Assembly (NCBI RefSeq): GCF_007176755.1
Contig: NZ_BJTV01000012.1
Span: forward strand, 210,027-274,026
Direction: 5' to 3'
DNA: 64,000 nucleotides
Source: Streptomyces sp. 1-11
Lineage (GTDB): Bacteria; Actinomycetota; Actinomycetes; Streptomycetales; Streptomycetaceae
How positions within the stretch are numbered: the stretch's first letter is position 1; the number at the start of each line of letters is the position of its first letter. A model generated the notes under the pieces. The model was given only the letters and a program-made list of their open reading frames with translations, searched no databases and was not told the DNA's origin. Shown piece by piece: positions 8,306 through 16,154 of this stretch. The position numbers and the translations under genes are program-made.

Positions 8306-9103
8306 ATGACCTTGCTCGCACATGACCGGTACTGCGACGAAATCGAGCTGCAGGTGCAGCAGTTGAGGGCCGTGGTGACCTCCGGCGCCGACCTCGCCGC
8401 CACCGTGCCCACCTGCCCGGAGTGGTCGCTGGAGGACCTCGTGCGCCACATGGGCGGTGCCCTGCGCTGGGTGGACACCCTGGTGCGCGCCCGCGCTCAG
8501 GAGGACATCCCGCTGGAGCGGGTGCCGTACGGTGCCGGGCCCGAGGAGCGGGGCGACGCGGCCGCCCTGGACAAGTGGCTCGCGGAGACGGGTGAGCTGA
8601 CCGTGGCCGCGTTGCGCGAGGCGGGACCCGGCGCCGCGGTGTGGACGTGGGCGGGAGACCTCCACTGCGGCTTCTGGGCCCGGCGCATGGCCCACGAGAT
8701 CACCGTGCACCGCGCCGACGCCGCGCTCGCGGCCGGCCTGCCCTACGACGTGGCGCCCGACATCGCCGCCGACGCCCTGGACGAGTGGCTCCAGCTCGTG
8801 GAGTGGGCGCAGCGCAACGCGGCCGACCCGGCCGCGGCGGAGCTGCGTGGCCCGGGCCGCAGCATCCACCTGCACGCCACGGACGCCGAACCGGCCCTGA
8901 ACGCCGAGTGGATCGTCGAGCTGGGCGAGGAGGGCTTCGGCTGGCGCCGCGGCCACGAGAAGGCCACCGTCGCCCTGCGCGGACCGCTCACCTCGGTGCT
9001 GCTCGCCTTCTACCGGCGGCTGCCGCTGGACGCTCCCGGTCTCGAAGTGCTGGGCGAGCGCGAGGTGCTGGAGTTCTGGCTCGAGCGGACCAACTTCGGC
9101 TGA
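8306..9103 (+). CDS. Maleylpyruvate isomerase-type (mycothiol/DinB superfamily) protein
   Basis: A 265-residue member of the actinobacterial MDMPI family. The N-terminal four-helix domain shows ATVPTCPEWSLEDLVRHMGG with the conserved CPxW and H of the metal site. The metal-binding H-x3-E/D is suggested by RRMAHEITVHRADA at about residues 128-141. The C-terminal domain (LRGPLTSVLLAFYRRLP) is the SCP2-like part. Members use mycothiol as cofactor or are of unknown function; there are no pathway neighbours to fix a substrate. ATG 8306 is 25 bases after thiQ. Confidence 0.8.
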   Translation: MTLLAHDRYCDEIELQVQQLRAVVTSGADLAATVPTCPEWSLEDLVRHMGGALRWVDTLVRARAQEDIPLERVPYGAGPEERGDAAALDKWLAETGELTVAALREAGPGAAVWTWAGDLHCGFWARRMAHEITVHRADAALAAGLPYDVAPDIAADALDEWLQLVEWAQRNAADPAAAELRGPGRSIHLHATDAEPALNAEWIVELGEEGFGWRRGHEKATVALRGPLTSVLLAFYRRLPLDAPGLEVLGEREVLEFWLERTNFG

Positions 9104-9108
9104 ACAGG

Positions 9109-9149
9109 ACCGCGGCCCGTCCCCCGGGGATACGGGGACGGGCCGCGGT
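9109..9149. terminator. Perfect 16-bp inverted repeat between convergent genes
   Basis: Arms 9109-9124 (ACCGCGGCCCGTCCCC) and 9134-9149 pair fully around a 9-base loop. It separates the MDMPI-type gene from the convergent sortase-substrate gene. Confidence 0.8.
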
Positions 9150-9178
9150 GTCGCACGAGCGGTGTGCGAAGACGGGCG

Positions 9179-9877
9179 TCAGGCGCCGTTCTTCGCTCCA
9201 CGGCGGCGCATGCCGAAGAAGACCGCGCCACCGCCGACGACGACCAGCGCGCCGGCCACGCCGGCGATCATGCCGGTGTTGGAGTTGGCACCGGTCTCGG
9301 CGAGGTTCGAGTCACCGGCCGCCGGGGACGGCGCGTTGCCCGAGGTGGCCGCCGGGGCCGGGGTGGTGCTGCTCTCCGAGGCGGACGGAGTCGGCTTCGC
9401 GGACTCCTCCGGAGCGGAGGGGGACGGCTTCGACGACGGGCTGGCCGGCGCGCTCGGGGAGGGGGACTCCTCCTTCTTGCAGGTGGTGGCCTCGGTCGTC
9501 ACACCGCCCGCGATGTCGTCGTCGACATTGAAGCGGTCCGTCTTGACGTGGATCCGGTAGGTCGTGCTGGCCTTCCAGTCCACGTTGAAGACGACCGGGG
9601 TGCCTGCGCCGCCGGAGCCCTTGACGACCTCCTGGCCGACCTGCGTCTCACCGGCGTCGGTCTTCTCGAAGACGGTGACGGTGGCGGGCGTGCCGGAGCT
9701 GTCCTTGTCGGTGACGACGATGACGCCCTTGGTGCCGTCGCACTTGGCTTCGGCGGTGAACTCACTGATGTTGCAGGCGAGCGCCTGGCCCGCGACGCCC
9801 AGCGCCAGCGCGGCGGAGGCGGAGGCGACACCCAGGATGCGCACGGAACGACGTGCGTTACGGCGAGTTATGGACAC
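9179..9877 (-). CDS. Secreted LAETG cell-wall-anchored protein (sortase E substrate)
   Basis: A 232-residue surface protein. N-terminal signal peptide (RRNARRSVRILG, hydrophobic core, cleavage near QALA). An Ig-like/Cna-B-like domain of about 100 residues follows, with Cys in LACNISEF, EAKCDGTKG and TTCKK. A Ser/Pro/Thr/Ala-rich spacer of about 60 residues likely spans the wall. The C-terminus has the sorting signal: LAETG, a transmembrane helix (GMIAGVAGALVVVGGGAVFF) and MRRRGAK. LAxTG is the motif of Streptomyces class E sortases, which are not in this window. ATG 9877 is followed by an Arg-rich n-region as expected. Confidence 0.9.
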   Translation of the reverse strand: MSITRRNARRSVRILGVASASAALALGVAGQALACNISEFTAEAKCDGTKGVIVVTDKDSSGTPATVTVFEKTDAGETQVGQEVVKGSGGAGTPVVFNVDWKASTTYRIHVKTDRFNVDDDIAGGVTTEATTCKKEESPSPSAPASPSSKPSPSAPEESAKPTPSASESSTTPAPAATSGNAPSPAAGDSNLAETGANSNTGMIAGVAGALVVVGGGAVFFGMRRRGAKNGA

Positions 9878-10036
9878 GTTTGTCCTTTACAGAGTGCATA
9901 ACTGCGGGGGGTAGAAAGGGAGTTGGGGCGCACGGAAGAGATGAGGCCCCAGCATCCCCAAGAGACACACAGGTTTATAAGCGTTCCATAAGAGGTGTCA
10001 ATGCGTAGGCCCCTCAGGCCCGTTGACTTTGCCTGC

Positions 10037-11164
10037 TTATTGCCTGCGGAGACGTTTCAACGCCTCGGGAGCCTGCTCGATCCGGTCAACGAGGCTGATT
10101 CGGGACTCCATCGCCCGTCCGCCGGCCAGCGACCGCAGCAGCGGCCAGGCGGGCAGCCGCCGCGTCCAGTGCTCCTCGTCCACGAGCACCATGGGGGTGG
10201 GCTCGCCCCGCGACTCGTAGTAGTTCGGGGTGGCGTTGTCGAAGATCTCCTGCACGGTCCCGGCGGCGCCCGGCAGGAACACCACCCCGGCGGTGGAGCG
10301 GGCCAGCAGGCCGTCCTCGCGCAGGGCGTTGGTGAAGTACTTGGCGATGTGGGCGGCGAAGGCGTTCGGCGGCTCGTGGCCGTAGAACCAGGTCGGAATG
10401 CCCACCGACTCCCCGCCGCCGGGCCAGCGTTCGCGCACCTCGAAGGCGGCCCGCGCCCAGTCGGTGACCGACGGGCGGAAGGACGGCGACTTGGCGAGGA
10501 GCAGCAGCGCCTCCTCAAGCATGCCGTCGGCGAAGGGCGCGGCGTACGCGCCGAGGTTCGCCGCCTCCATCGCGCCCGGGCCGCCGCCGGTGGCGACCGT
10601 GAACCCGTCGCGCGCCAGCTCGCGGCCCAGCCGGGCCGCGCCGGCGTACTCGACGGTGCCGCGGGCCATCGCGTGCCCGCCCATGACGCCCACCACCGGT
10701 GCGCCCGAGAGGAGTTCGTCCAGGGCGTCGGAGACCGAGTCGTCATGGATCGCGCGCAGCATCGAGGAGAAGACGTCGCCGTCCGCCTTGGTGCGCTGGA
10801 ACCAGGCGTAGGCCAGCGCGTCGGGAGTCGCCTCGTAGCCGTCGTCGAGCGAGCGGAACAACTCGTCGGGCGTGTAGGCGAATCCACGGTACGGATCGAA
10901 CGGGAGCCCCGGGATCGGCGGGAAGACCAGGGCGCCGGTGGAGCGGACGTGCGCCGCGGCCCGGGGGTCCATCGGGCAGCCGAGGAAGACGGCGCCCTCG
11001 GTGTCGGCGCCGAGCAGCTCGTCCGTACGGTCCGTCAGATCGACGGCCTGCACGCGGTACCGGGCCAGTGAGCCGGGTCCGGCGACCACCTCGTCGAACT
11101 CGGCGAGCGACTCGATCTCACGGTCGTGGGCTGCCCTGTTCGGCTGGGCGGGTGTCTGATGCAC
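10037..11164 (-). CDS. LOG-family Rossmann-fold protein
   Basis: A 375-residue protein. The lysine-decarboxylase-like/LOG domain shows APVVGVMGGHAMARG, the motif GGGPGAMEAANLGAYA and GVVFLPGAAGTVQEIFDNAT, corresponding to the PGGxGTxxE motif that holds the catalytic Arg/Glu pair in nucleoside-monophosphate phosphoribohydrolases. Here the motif reads PGAAGTVQE. The first 130 residues are an extra domain not found in small LOG enzymes and recall the longer PpnN-like nucleotide hydrolases. A phosphoribohydrolase role is inference. Confidence 0.8.
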   Translation of the reverse strand: MHQTPAQPNRAAHDREIESLAEFDEVVAGPGSLARYRVQAVDLTDRTDELLGADTEGAVFLGCPMDPRAAAHVRSTGALVFPPIPGLPFDPYRGFAYTPDELFRSLDDGYEATPDALAYAWFQRTKADGDVFSSMLRAIHDDSVSDALDELLSGAPVVGVMGGHAMARGTVEYAGAARLGRELARDGFTVATGGGPGAMEAANLGAYAAPFADGMLEEALLLLAKSPSFRPSVTDWARAAFEVRERWPGGGESVGIPTWFYGHEPPNAFAAHIAKYFTNALREDGLLARSTAGVVFLPGAAGTVQEIFDNATPNYYESRGEPTPMVLVDEEHWTRRLPAWPLLRSLAGGRAMESRISLVDRIEQAPEALKRLRRQ

Positions 11165-11210
11165 CCGCCCATGCTAGGCGTGCGGGTGCGCGTGCCCGGC
11201 CGGGAGGGGG

Positions 11211-11618
11211 TCAGCCCTGGACCGCGGCCGGGTCCATCCACATGACCTCCCAGGTGTGGCCGTCGAGGTCGTCGAAGGCGCGGCCGTACATGAAGCCGTG
11301 GTCCTGGGTCTCGCCGCTCGACGAGCCGCCCGCCGCGATCGCCCTGTCGACCAGCTCGTCCACCTTCTCGCGGCTCTCCGCGCTCAGGCAGAGGAGCACC
11401 TCGCTGGTCCTGGTGGAGTCGGCGATCTCCTTCTTGGTGAAGTCGGCGTAACGCCGCTTGCCCAGCAGCATCGCCACGATCGTGTCGCTGATCACCACGC
11501 AGGCACAGTCGTCGGTGCTGAACTGCGGGTTGATCGAGTAGCCGAGCTCGGTGAAGAACTTCTTCGAGGCCTCGACGTCGTCGGTGGCCAGGTTCACGAA
11601 GATCATCTGCTGGTACAC
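11211..11618 (-). CDS. VOC-family (glyoxalase/bleomycin-resistance fold) protein
   Basis: A 135-residue protein with one vicinal-oxygen-chelate module: MIFVNLATDDVEASKKFFTE at the N-terminus and FDDLDGHTWEVMWMDP at the C-terminus. The GHTWEV segment supplies the usual second-half metal ligand Glu. Such proteins act as dioxygenases, glyoxalases or antibiotic-binding proteins; nothing nearby shows the substrate. It follows the LOG-family gene upstream on the same strand by 46 bases only in reverse order, so the two need not be one operon. Confidence 0.82.
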   Translation of the reverse strand: MYQQMIFVNLATDDVEASKKFFTELGYSINPQFSTDDCACVVISDTIVAMLLGKRRYADFTKKEIADSTRTSEVLLCLSAESREKVDELVDRAIAAGGSSSGETQDHGFMYGRAFDDLDGHTWEVMWMDPAAVQG

Positions 11619-11729
11619 GGGGTGCCTCCCTGGGCTGCGGTCGTCGCTGTCGTGGGGTTGGACACCGGGCCGGGGGAGAACTCATCGCCGGTGGCCGACT
11701 TTTTTCGCGTCCGGCTCCGGCGCCGCGTC

Positions 11730-13130
11730 TCAGCGGCCCGACGCCGGCGCCGCGAGAAGGGCGATCGCCAGCGTGAGCGGGCCGAACAGCACCAGCAGGG
11801 CGGCGGCGCGCAGGGCGGCGGCGGTACGCAGCATGCCCGCCGGGGCGCCGAGCCGCAGCAGGGCGGCGGTGGTCTCGGCACGGCACTGGCGGGCCTCCAC
11901 GGCCGCCGTCAGCAGGGTCGCCACGGTGCAGCCGGTGACCACGAGCGCGCCCAGCGCCCGCAGCGGGCCGGGCGACGCGGCCGGTCCCTGGTACAGCGCG
12001 GTCATGGCGTAGGTCGCCGCGGCGGCGGCACAGGCCACGCCGAGCGGCCGGCCGATCCGGGGGGCCTCCGCCATGAGCACGCGGCCGGCCAGCAGCCGGA
12101 GCGCGCCGGGGCGGGCGGACTGCAGCAGGCGTCCGCACAGGTGGGTGAGCCCGGGGGCGGCGAGCACGAGCCCGGCCGCGGTCAGGAGCCAGCCGGCCAG
12201 GACGGCCACCGCGCCGGCGGGCAGGTGGGTGAGGGTGGGCACGGCGGGCCGGCCGGCGTAGGCCTGTACCGCGAGTCCGGCGGCGGCGGCCGCGACGCCC
12301 CAGGGCAGACCGGCGGGGGCGGCGGCCGGGGCGGGACGGCTGCCCGGCGCGCCGGTCTCGCCGGCGTCCGCGATCTCGGTCCCGTTCACCTCCGTCCCGT
12401 TCACCCCGGTCCCGTCCGGCCCGCTGCCGTCCGCCTCCGGCTCGGTGGCCGCCGCCGTGGCGGCGCCGCCGGCCGGGGGCGGTGCGGCGCCCTGCCGGGC
12501 CGCCGCGGGGACGCGCTGGCGTGCCCCGAACCTGCCGTACGCCCCGAACGTCTCCCGGGGCGCGGAGCGGCCGTACGCGCCGAAGCGGCCGAGGGCGCGG
12601 CGGGCGCCGGCCGGCGGACGCGGGTCGCGCGGGCGCAGGGCGAGCGCGACCGCCGCGGCGGCGAGCGCGGGGACCGGCGCCAGCAGCGTCAGCGCGGCGG
12701 GCAGCGGGAAGGACTGGTCCGTGGCCAGGAACCGGGCCGCCGCGCCGCCGAGGGGCGCGCCCGCCAGGTCGCCGCGCAGGCGCAGGAAGACCAGCAGCGC
12801 CAGCAGCGAGCCCAGAGCGCAGGACAGCACGGTGGTCAGCACCGAGACCGCCATCAGCCGCGCCGGGCCCAGACCCAGCGCCGACAGCCCGGGCCGCGGC
12901 CTGGTGCCGGGGTCCGTGCGGGCCACCGCGAGCGCGAGGTGGACCGTGGCGGCGAGCGGGACCGCGCACCAGGCCAGCCGCACCGCCGCGTCCGGTGTCC
13001 CGGGGTGCGCCAGCGCGTACCCGAGCGAGGACAGCAGCAGGAACGAGGTTCCCGCCGAGGCCGCGGCCACCAGCAGCCGGCGCAGGTGTACGGCGGGCCG
13101 GGCCGCGCGGGTCAGACGGAGAGCGAGCAC
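11730..13130 (-). CDS. ABC transporter permease (FtsX/MacB-like, hypothetical)
   Basis: A 466-residue membrane protein from GTG 13130, which overlaps the 3' end of the ATPase gene by 19 bases. Two groups of transmembrane segments (SFLLLSSLGYALAHPG, LLVFLRLRGDLAG, then later AAAAGLAVQAY and AVAVLAGWLLTAAGLVLA) flank a low-complexity stretch with FGAYGR repeats and Pro/Ala/Thr/Gly-rich sequence at about residues 180-260. The paired organisation with an MJ0796-like ATPase suggests an export or lipoprotein-type permease. The substrate is unknown. DNA at 12376-12425 has short tandem GTCCCGTTCACC-like repeats that encode NGTEVNGTE. Confidence 0.75.
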   Translation of the reverse strand: MLALRLTRAARPAVHLRRLLVAAASAGTSFLLLSSLGYALAHPGTPDAAVRLAWCAVPLAATVHLALAVARTDPGTRPRPGLSALGLGPARLMAVSVLTTVLSCALGSLLALLVFLRLRGDLAGAPLGGAAARFLATDQSFPLPAALTLLAPVPALAAAAVALALRPRDPRPPAGARRALGRFGAYGRSAPRETFGAYGRFGARQRVPAAARQGAAPPPAGGAATAAATEPEADGSGPDGTGVNGTEVNGTEIADAGETGAPGSRPAPAAAPAGLPWGVAAAAAGLAVQAYAGRPAVPTLTHLPAGAVAVLAGWLLTAAGLVLAAPGLTHLCGRLLQSARPGALRLLAGRVLMAEAPRIGRPLGVACAAAAATYAMTALYQGPAASPGPLRALGALVVTGCTVATLLTAAVEARQCRAETTAALLRLGAPAGMLRTAAALRAAALLVLFGPLTLAIALLAAPASGR

Positions 13131-13861
13131 GCCGCCCGGCCTTCCGTCTCCGCGGTCTCCGGCAGCGGCACGGTCCGCACCCGCCGCCCGTCCAGCAGGG
13201 AGACCGTGCGGTCGGCGAGGGCGGCGGTCTCGGCGTCGTGCGTGGCCAGGACGACCGTGATGCCGTGCGAACGGGACGCGGTGGTGAGGGTGCGCAGCAC
13301 GTGCGCCCGGTCGCCGCGGTGCAGCGGGGCCGTCGGCTCGTCGGCGAAGAGGACCGTGGGGCCGGGGGCGAGCGCGCGGGCGATGGCCACGCGCTGGCGT
13401 TCGGCCTGCTGCAGTTCCCGCGGGTGCCGGCGCGCGTGCTCGCCGGCGTCGAGCCGCTCCAGCCACTCCAGGGCGGCCGCCTTGGCGCGCCGCCGGCCGG
13501 TGCCGCGCAGCATCAGCGGCAGGGCGGTGTTCTCCCACACGTTCAGCTCCGGCACCAGCACAGGGGCGGGTTCCACCCAGCCGAAGTGGTCGCGGCGCAG
13601 CCGTTCGCGGGCGGCCGGGCCCAGGGTGTGCACGGGCGAGCTGTTGAACCAGACCTCGCCGTCGCGCACCGGGAGCAGACCGGACAGGCACTGCAGCAGG
13701 GTCGTCTTGCCGCTGCCGCGCGGGCCGGCGACGGCGAGGATCTCGCCCACCCGCACGCCGAGCGAGACCCCGGCGAGGCCGGGGGAGCCGTCCTGGTGCC
13801 TGTAGTGCAGGGAGCGTGCCCAGAGCACGTCGTTGTCCGGCGGGGCCTCCATGGCGTACAC
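13112..13861 (-). CDS. ABC transporter ATP-binding protein with degenerate signature motif
   Basis: A 249-residue ATPase (GTG 13861, or ATG 13852). Walker A GPRGSGKTTLL and Walker B VLFADEPTA are intact, as is the switch His in VVLATHDAET. The signature motif, normally LSGGQ, reads LQQAERQRVAIARAL, so both glycines and the serine that contact ATP are missing. The residue after Walker B (normally LD or another short D-loop) is APLHRGDR. ATP binding is plausible but hydrolysis may be weak. It is coupled to the permease downstream. Confidence 0.85.
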   Translation of the reverse strand: MYAMEAPPDNDVLWARSLHYRHQDGSPGLAGVSLGVRVGEILAVAGPRGSGKTTLLQCLSGLLPVRDGEVWFNSSPVHTLGPAARERLRRDHFGWVEPAPVLVPELNVWENTALPLMLRGTGRRRAKAAALEWLERLDAGEHARRHPRELQQAERQRVAIARALAPGPTVLFADEPTAPLHRGDRAHVLRTLTTASRSHGITVVLATHDAETAALADRTVSLLDGRRVRTVPLPETAETEGRAACSLSV

Positions 13862-13972
13862 CTCGGTTCTGATCCGTTTTCCCGTGCCTGATCGCTCGTC
13901 CGGGGGAACGAAGGCAGGGCCGATCGGTCACTGGCACGCTAGGCAGCCCGCCGCGGGAGCCTGGACAGCACA

Positions 13973-14018
13973 CGGCCCCGGGCCGCCGTTCTCACTCGAA
14001 CGGGCGGCGCCGGGGCCG
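13973..14018. terminator. GC-rich inverted repeat near convergence-free gap
   Basis: CGGCCCCG (13973-13980) pairs with CGGGGCCG (14011-14018), and the interior CCGTTC/GAACGG extends the stem with small bulges. It lies downstream of the aminotransferase gene, which ends at 14061 on the minus strand, and is its likely terminator. Confidence 0.6.
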
Positions 14019-14060
14019 GTGTTGATCATCCGGTCGGATGACCTTGGCTCAGCCGGAGGC

Positions 14061-15443
14061 TCAGAGCTTCGTCCACGCCTCCGTGAGGGTGGCGCGCAGG
14101 ATCTGCTCGATCTCGTCGAACGTCTCCTGGTTGGAGATCAGCGGCGGGGCGAGCTGGACGACCGGGTCGCCGCGGTCGTCGGCACGGCAGTACAGGCCGT
14201 TGTCGAACAGCGCCTTGGAGAGGAAGCCGTACAGGACGCGCTCGGTCTCCTCCTCGTTGAAGGACTCCTTGGTGTGCTTGTCCTTCACCAGCTCGATGCC
14301 GTAGAAGAAGCCGTTGCCGCGGACGTCGCCGACGATCGGCAGGTCGTGCAGCTTCTGCAGGGTCTTCAGGAAGGCGCCCTCGTTGTCCAGCACGTGCTGG
14401 TTCAGGCCCTCGCGCTCGAACAGGTCGAGGTTGGCCAGGCCCACCGCGGCCGACACCGGGTGGCCGCCGAAGGTGTAGCCGTGCAGGAAGGTGTTGTCGC
14501 CCTTGTAGAACGGCTCGGCCAGGCGGTCGGAGACGATGCAGGCGCCGATCGGGGAGTAGCCCGAGGTCATGCCCTTGGCGCAGGTGATCATGTCCGGGAC
14601 GTAGCCGAACTTGTCGCAGGCGAACGTCGTGCCGAGGCGGCCGAAGGCGCAGATGACCTCGTCCGACACGAGCAGCACGTCGTACTGGTCGCAGATCTCG
14701 CGCACGCGCTGGAAGTAGCCGGGGGGCGGCGGGAAGCAGCCGCCGGCGTTCTGCACGGGCTCCAGGAAGACCGCGGCGACGGTGTCGGGGCCCTCGAAGA
14801 GGATCTGCTGCTCGATCTGGTCGGCGGCCCAGCGGCCGAAGGCCTCCGGGTCGTCACCGAAGATCGGGGCGCGGTAGATGTTGGTGTTCGGGACCTTGTG
14901 CGCGCCCGGCACCAGCGGCTCGAAGGGGGCCTTCAGACCCGGCAGGCCGGTGATGGACAGGGCGCCCTGCGGGGTGCCGTGGTAGGCGACCGCGCGGGAG
15001 ATGACCTTGTACTTGGTGGGCTTGCCGATCAGCTTGAAGTACTGCTTGGCGAGCTTCCAGGCGGTCTCGACCGCCTCGCCGCCGCCGGTGGTGAAGAAGA
15101 CCTTGTTCAGGTCGCCGGGGGCCTCGTGGGCCAGGCGCTCGGCCAGTTCGACGGCCTTGGGGTGGGCGTAGGACCACACCGGGAAGAACGCGAGCTCCTG
15201 GGCCTGCTTGGCGGCGGTCTCGGCGAGCTCCGTGCGGCCGTGACCGGCCTGGACCACGAACAGGCCCGCGAGACCGTCCAGGTAGCGCTTGCCCTTGTCG
15301 TCGTAGATGTAGGTGCCCTCGCCCCGGACGATGGTCGGGACGGGGGAGTTCTCGTACGAGGACATGCGGGTGAAGTGCATCCACAGGTGGTCGTACGCGG
15401 TGCGGCTGAGGTCCTTCTCGGTCACGGTTATCGGGTTCCCCAC
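14061..15443 (-). CDS. Class III PLP-dependent aminotransferase (putative polyamine/omega-amino acid)
   Basis: A 460-residue fold-type I aminotransferase. PLP-binding features: TTGGGEAVETAWKLAK, the Asp in LLVSDEVICAFGR and the Schiff-base Lys in MITCAKGMTSGYSPIGA. The subgroup resembles putrescine- or omega-amino acid:pyruvate aminotransferases. GTG 15443 (MGNPITVTEKDLSRTAYDHL) overlaps the end of the upstream Lrp-type gene by 16 bases, so the two are translationally coupled; the longer frame to 15557 has no family similarity. With the aldehyde dehydrogenase across the divergent promoter it would convert amines to acids. The exact substrate is inference. Confidence 0.88.
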   Translation of the reverse strand: MGNPITVTEKDLSRTAYDHLWMHFTRMSSYENSPVPTIVRGEGTYIYDDKGKRYLDGLAGLFVVQAGHGRTELAETAAKQAQELAFFPVWSYAHPKAVELAERLAHEAPGDLNKVFFTTGGGEAVETAWKLAKQYFKLIGKPTKYKVISRAVAYHGTPQGALSITGLPGLKAPFEPLVPGAHKVPNTNIYRAPIFGDDPEAFGRWAADQIEQQILFEGPDTVAAVFLEPVQNAGGCFPPPPGYFQRVREICDQYDVLLVSDEVICAFGRLGTTFACDKFGYVPDMITCAKGMTSGYSPIGACIVSDRLAEPFYKGDNTFLHGYTFGGHPVSAAVGLANLDLFEREGLNQHVLDNEGAFLKTLQKLHDLPIVGDVRGNGFFYGIELVKDKHTKESFNEEETERVLYGFLSKALFDNGLYCRADDRGDPVVQLAPPLISNQETFDEIEQILRATLTEAWTKL

Positions 15444-15949
15444 ATGTAGGTCTGCTTCTTCAGCTTCAGGTAGACGAAGCTCTCGGTGGAGCGCACGCCG
15501 GGCAGCGCCCGGATGCGTTTGTTGATGACGTCCAGCAGGTGGTCGTCGTCCTCGCACACGATCTCCGCGAGGATGTCGAACGAGCCCGCGGCCATCACCA
15601 CGTACTCGACCTCCGACATGGCCGTCAGCGCGTCCGCGATCGACTCGACGTCGCCCTCGACGTTGATCCCGACCATCGCCTGCCTGCGGAAGCCCACGGT
15701 GAGCGGGTCCGTGACGGCGACGATCTGCATCACGCCCTGGTCCAGCAGCTTCTGGACGCGCTGGCGCACGGCCGCCTCCGACAGGCCGACGGCCTTGCCG
15801 ATCGCGGCGTACGGCCGGCGGCCGTCCTCCTGGAGCTGCTGGATGATGGCGAGAGAGACGGCGTCCAGCTGGGGGCTGCTGCCGTTCCTGGACTCGCGGG
15901 ACGAGTCCCTCTGGTCTGCGCTTCGACTGGCCACGACCTCACTGTGCAC
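15428..15949 (-). CDS. Lrp/AsnC-family transcriptional regulator
   Basis: A 173-residue regulator. The helix-turn-helix domain is seen in LDAVSLAIIQQLQEDGRRPY and AAIGKAVGLSEAAVRQRVQK; the RAM ligand domain follows (AMVGINVEGDVESIADALTA, VVMAAGSFDILAEIVCEDDD). GTG 15949 (MHSEVVASRSADQ) gives the usual length plus a short tail; the longer frame to 16183 runs into the divergent promoter. It is coupled to the aminotransferase and divergent from the aldehyde dehydrogenase, so it probably senses an amine or amino acid and controls both. The S. coelicolor gene in this position is, as I recall, the polyamine/ethanolamine regulator EpuRI; that identity is unverified. Confidence 0.88.
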   Translation of the reverse strand: MHSEVVASRSADQRDSSRESRNGSSPQLDAVSLAIIQQLQEDGRRPYAAIGKAVGLSEAAVRQRVQKLLDQGVMQIVAVTDPLTVGFRRQAMVGINVEGDVESIADALTAMSEVEYVVMAAGSFDILAEIVCEDDDHLLDVINKRIRALPGVRSTESFVYLKLKKQTYMWGTR

Positions 15950-15959
15950 GACGTCTCGA

Positions 15960-16023
15960 CAGTTTCGCAAGGCCGAGGCGATGAAATTCGTTGTTTGCGA
16001 GTCCTTACCTTGCGGATTTCGCA
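15960..16023. promoter_or_regulatory. Candidate Lrp-type operator in divergent promoter
   Basis: Three related half sites lie in the 205-base gap between the Lrp-type gene and the aldehyde dehydrogenase: TTTCGCAA (15963-15970), TTGCGA (15995-16000, inverse of TCGCAA) and an inverted repeat TGCG-N5-CGCA (16011-16023). Spacing of 2 to 3 helical turns is common for Lrp octamers. No binding data. Confidence 0.35.
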
Positions 16024-16154
16024 GAAGAGGCGCGGACGGGGGTGTTGAAAACGTGGGCGTGCCGATTAGGGTGGGGTGTCTCAGCCTTCGGACAGCCGCA
16101 ACGGCCGGCCGGGCTGGAGAGCTCAGACCCTCGAACCAGATCAGGAGGCCGGCA

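Noticed and set aside
12376..12425. Short tandem repeat resembling a CRISPR or minisatellite
   Set aside because: Only two to three imperfect copies without spacers; it encodes a low-complexity linker in the permease.
11256..13805. Plus-strand open frame of 849 codons
   Set aside because: Antisense to the VOC, permease and ATPase genes; repetitive Gly/Arg/Gln composition.
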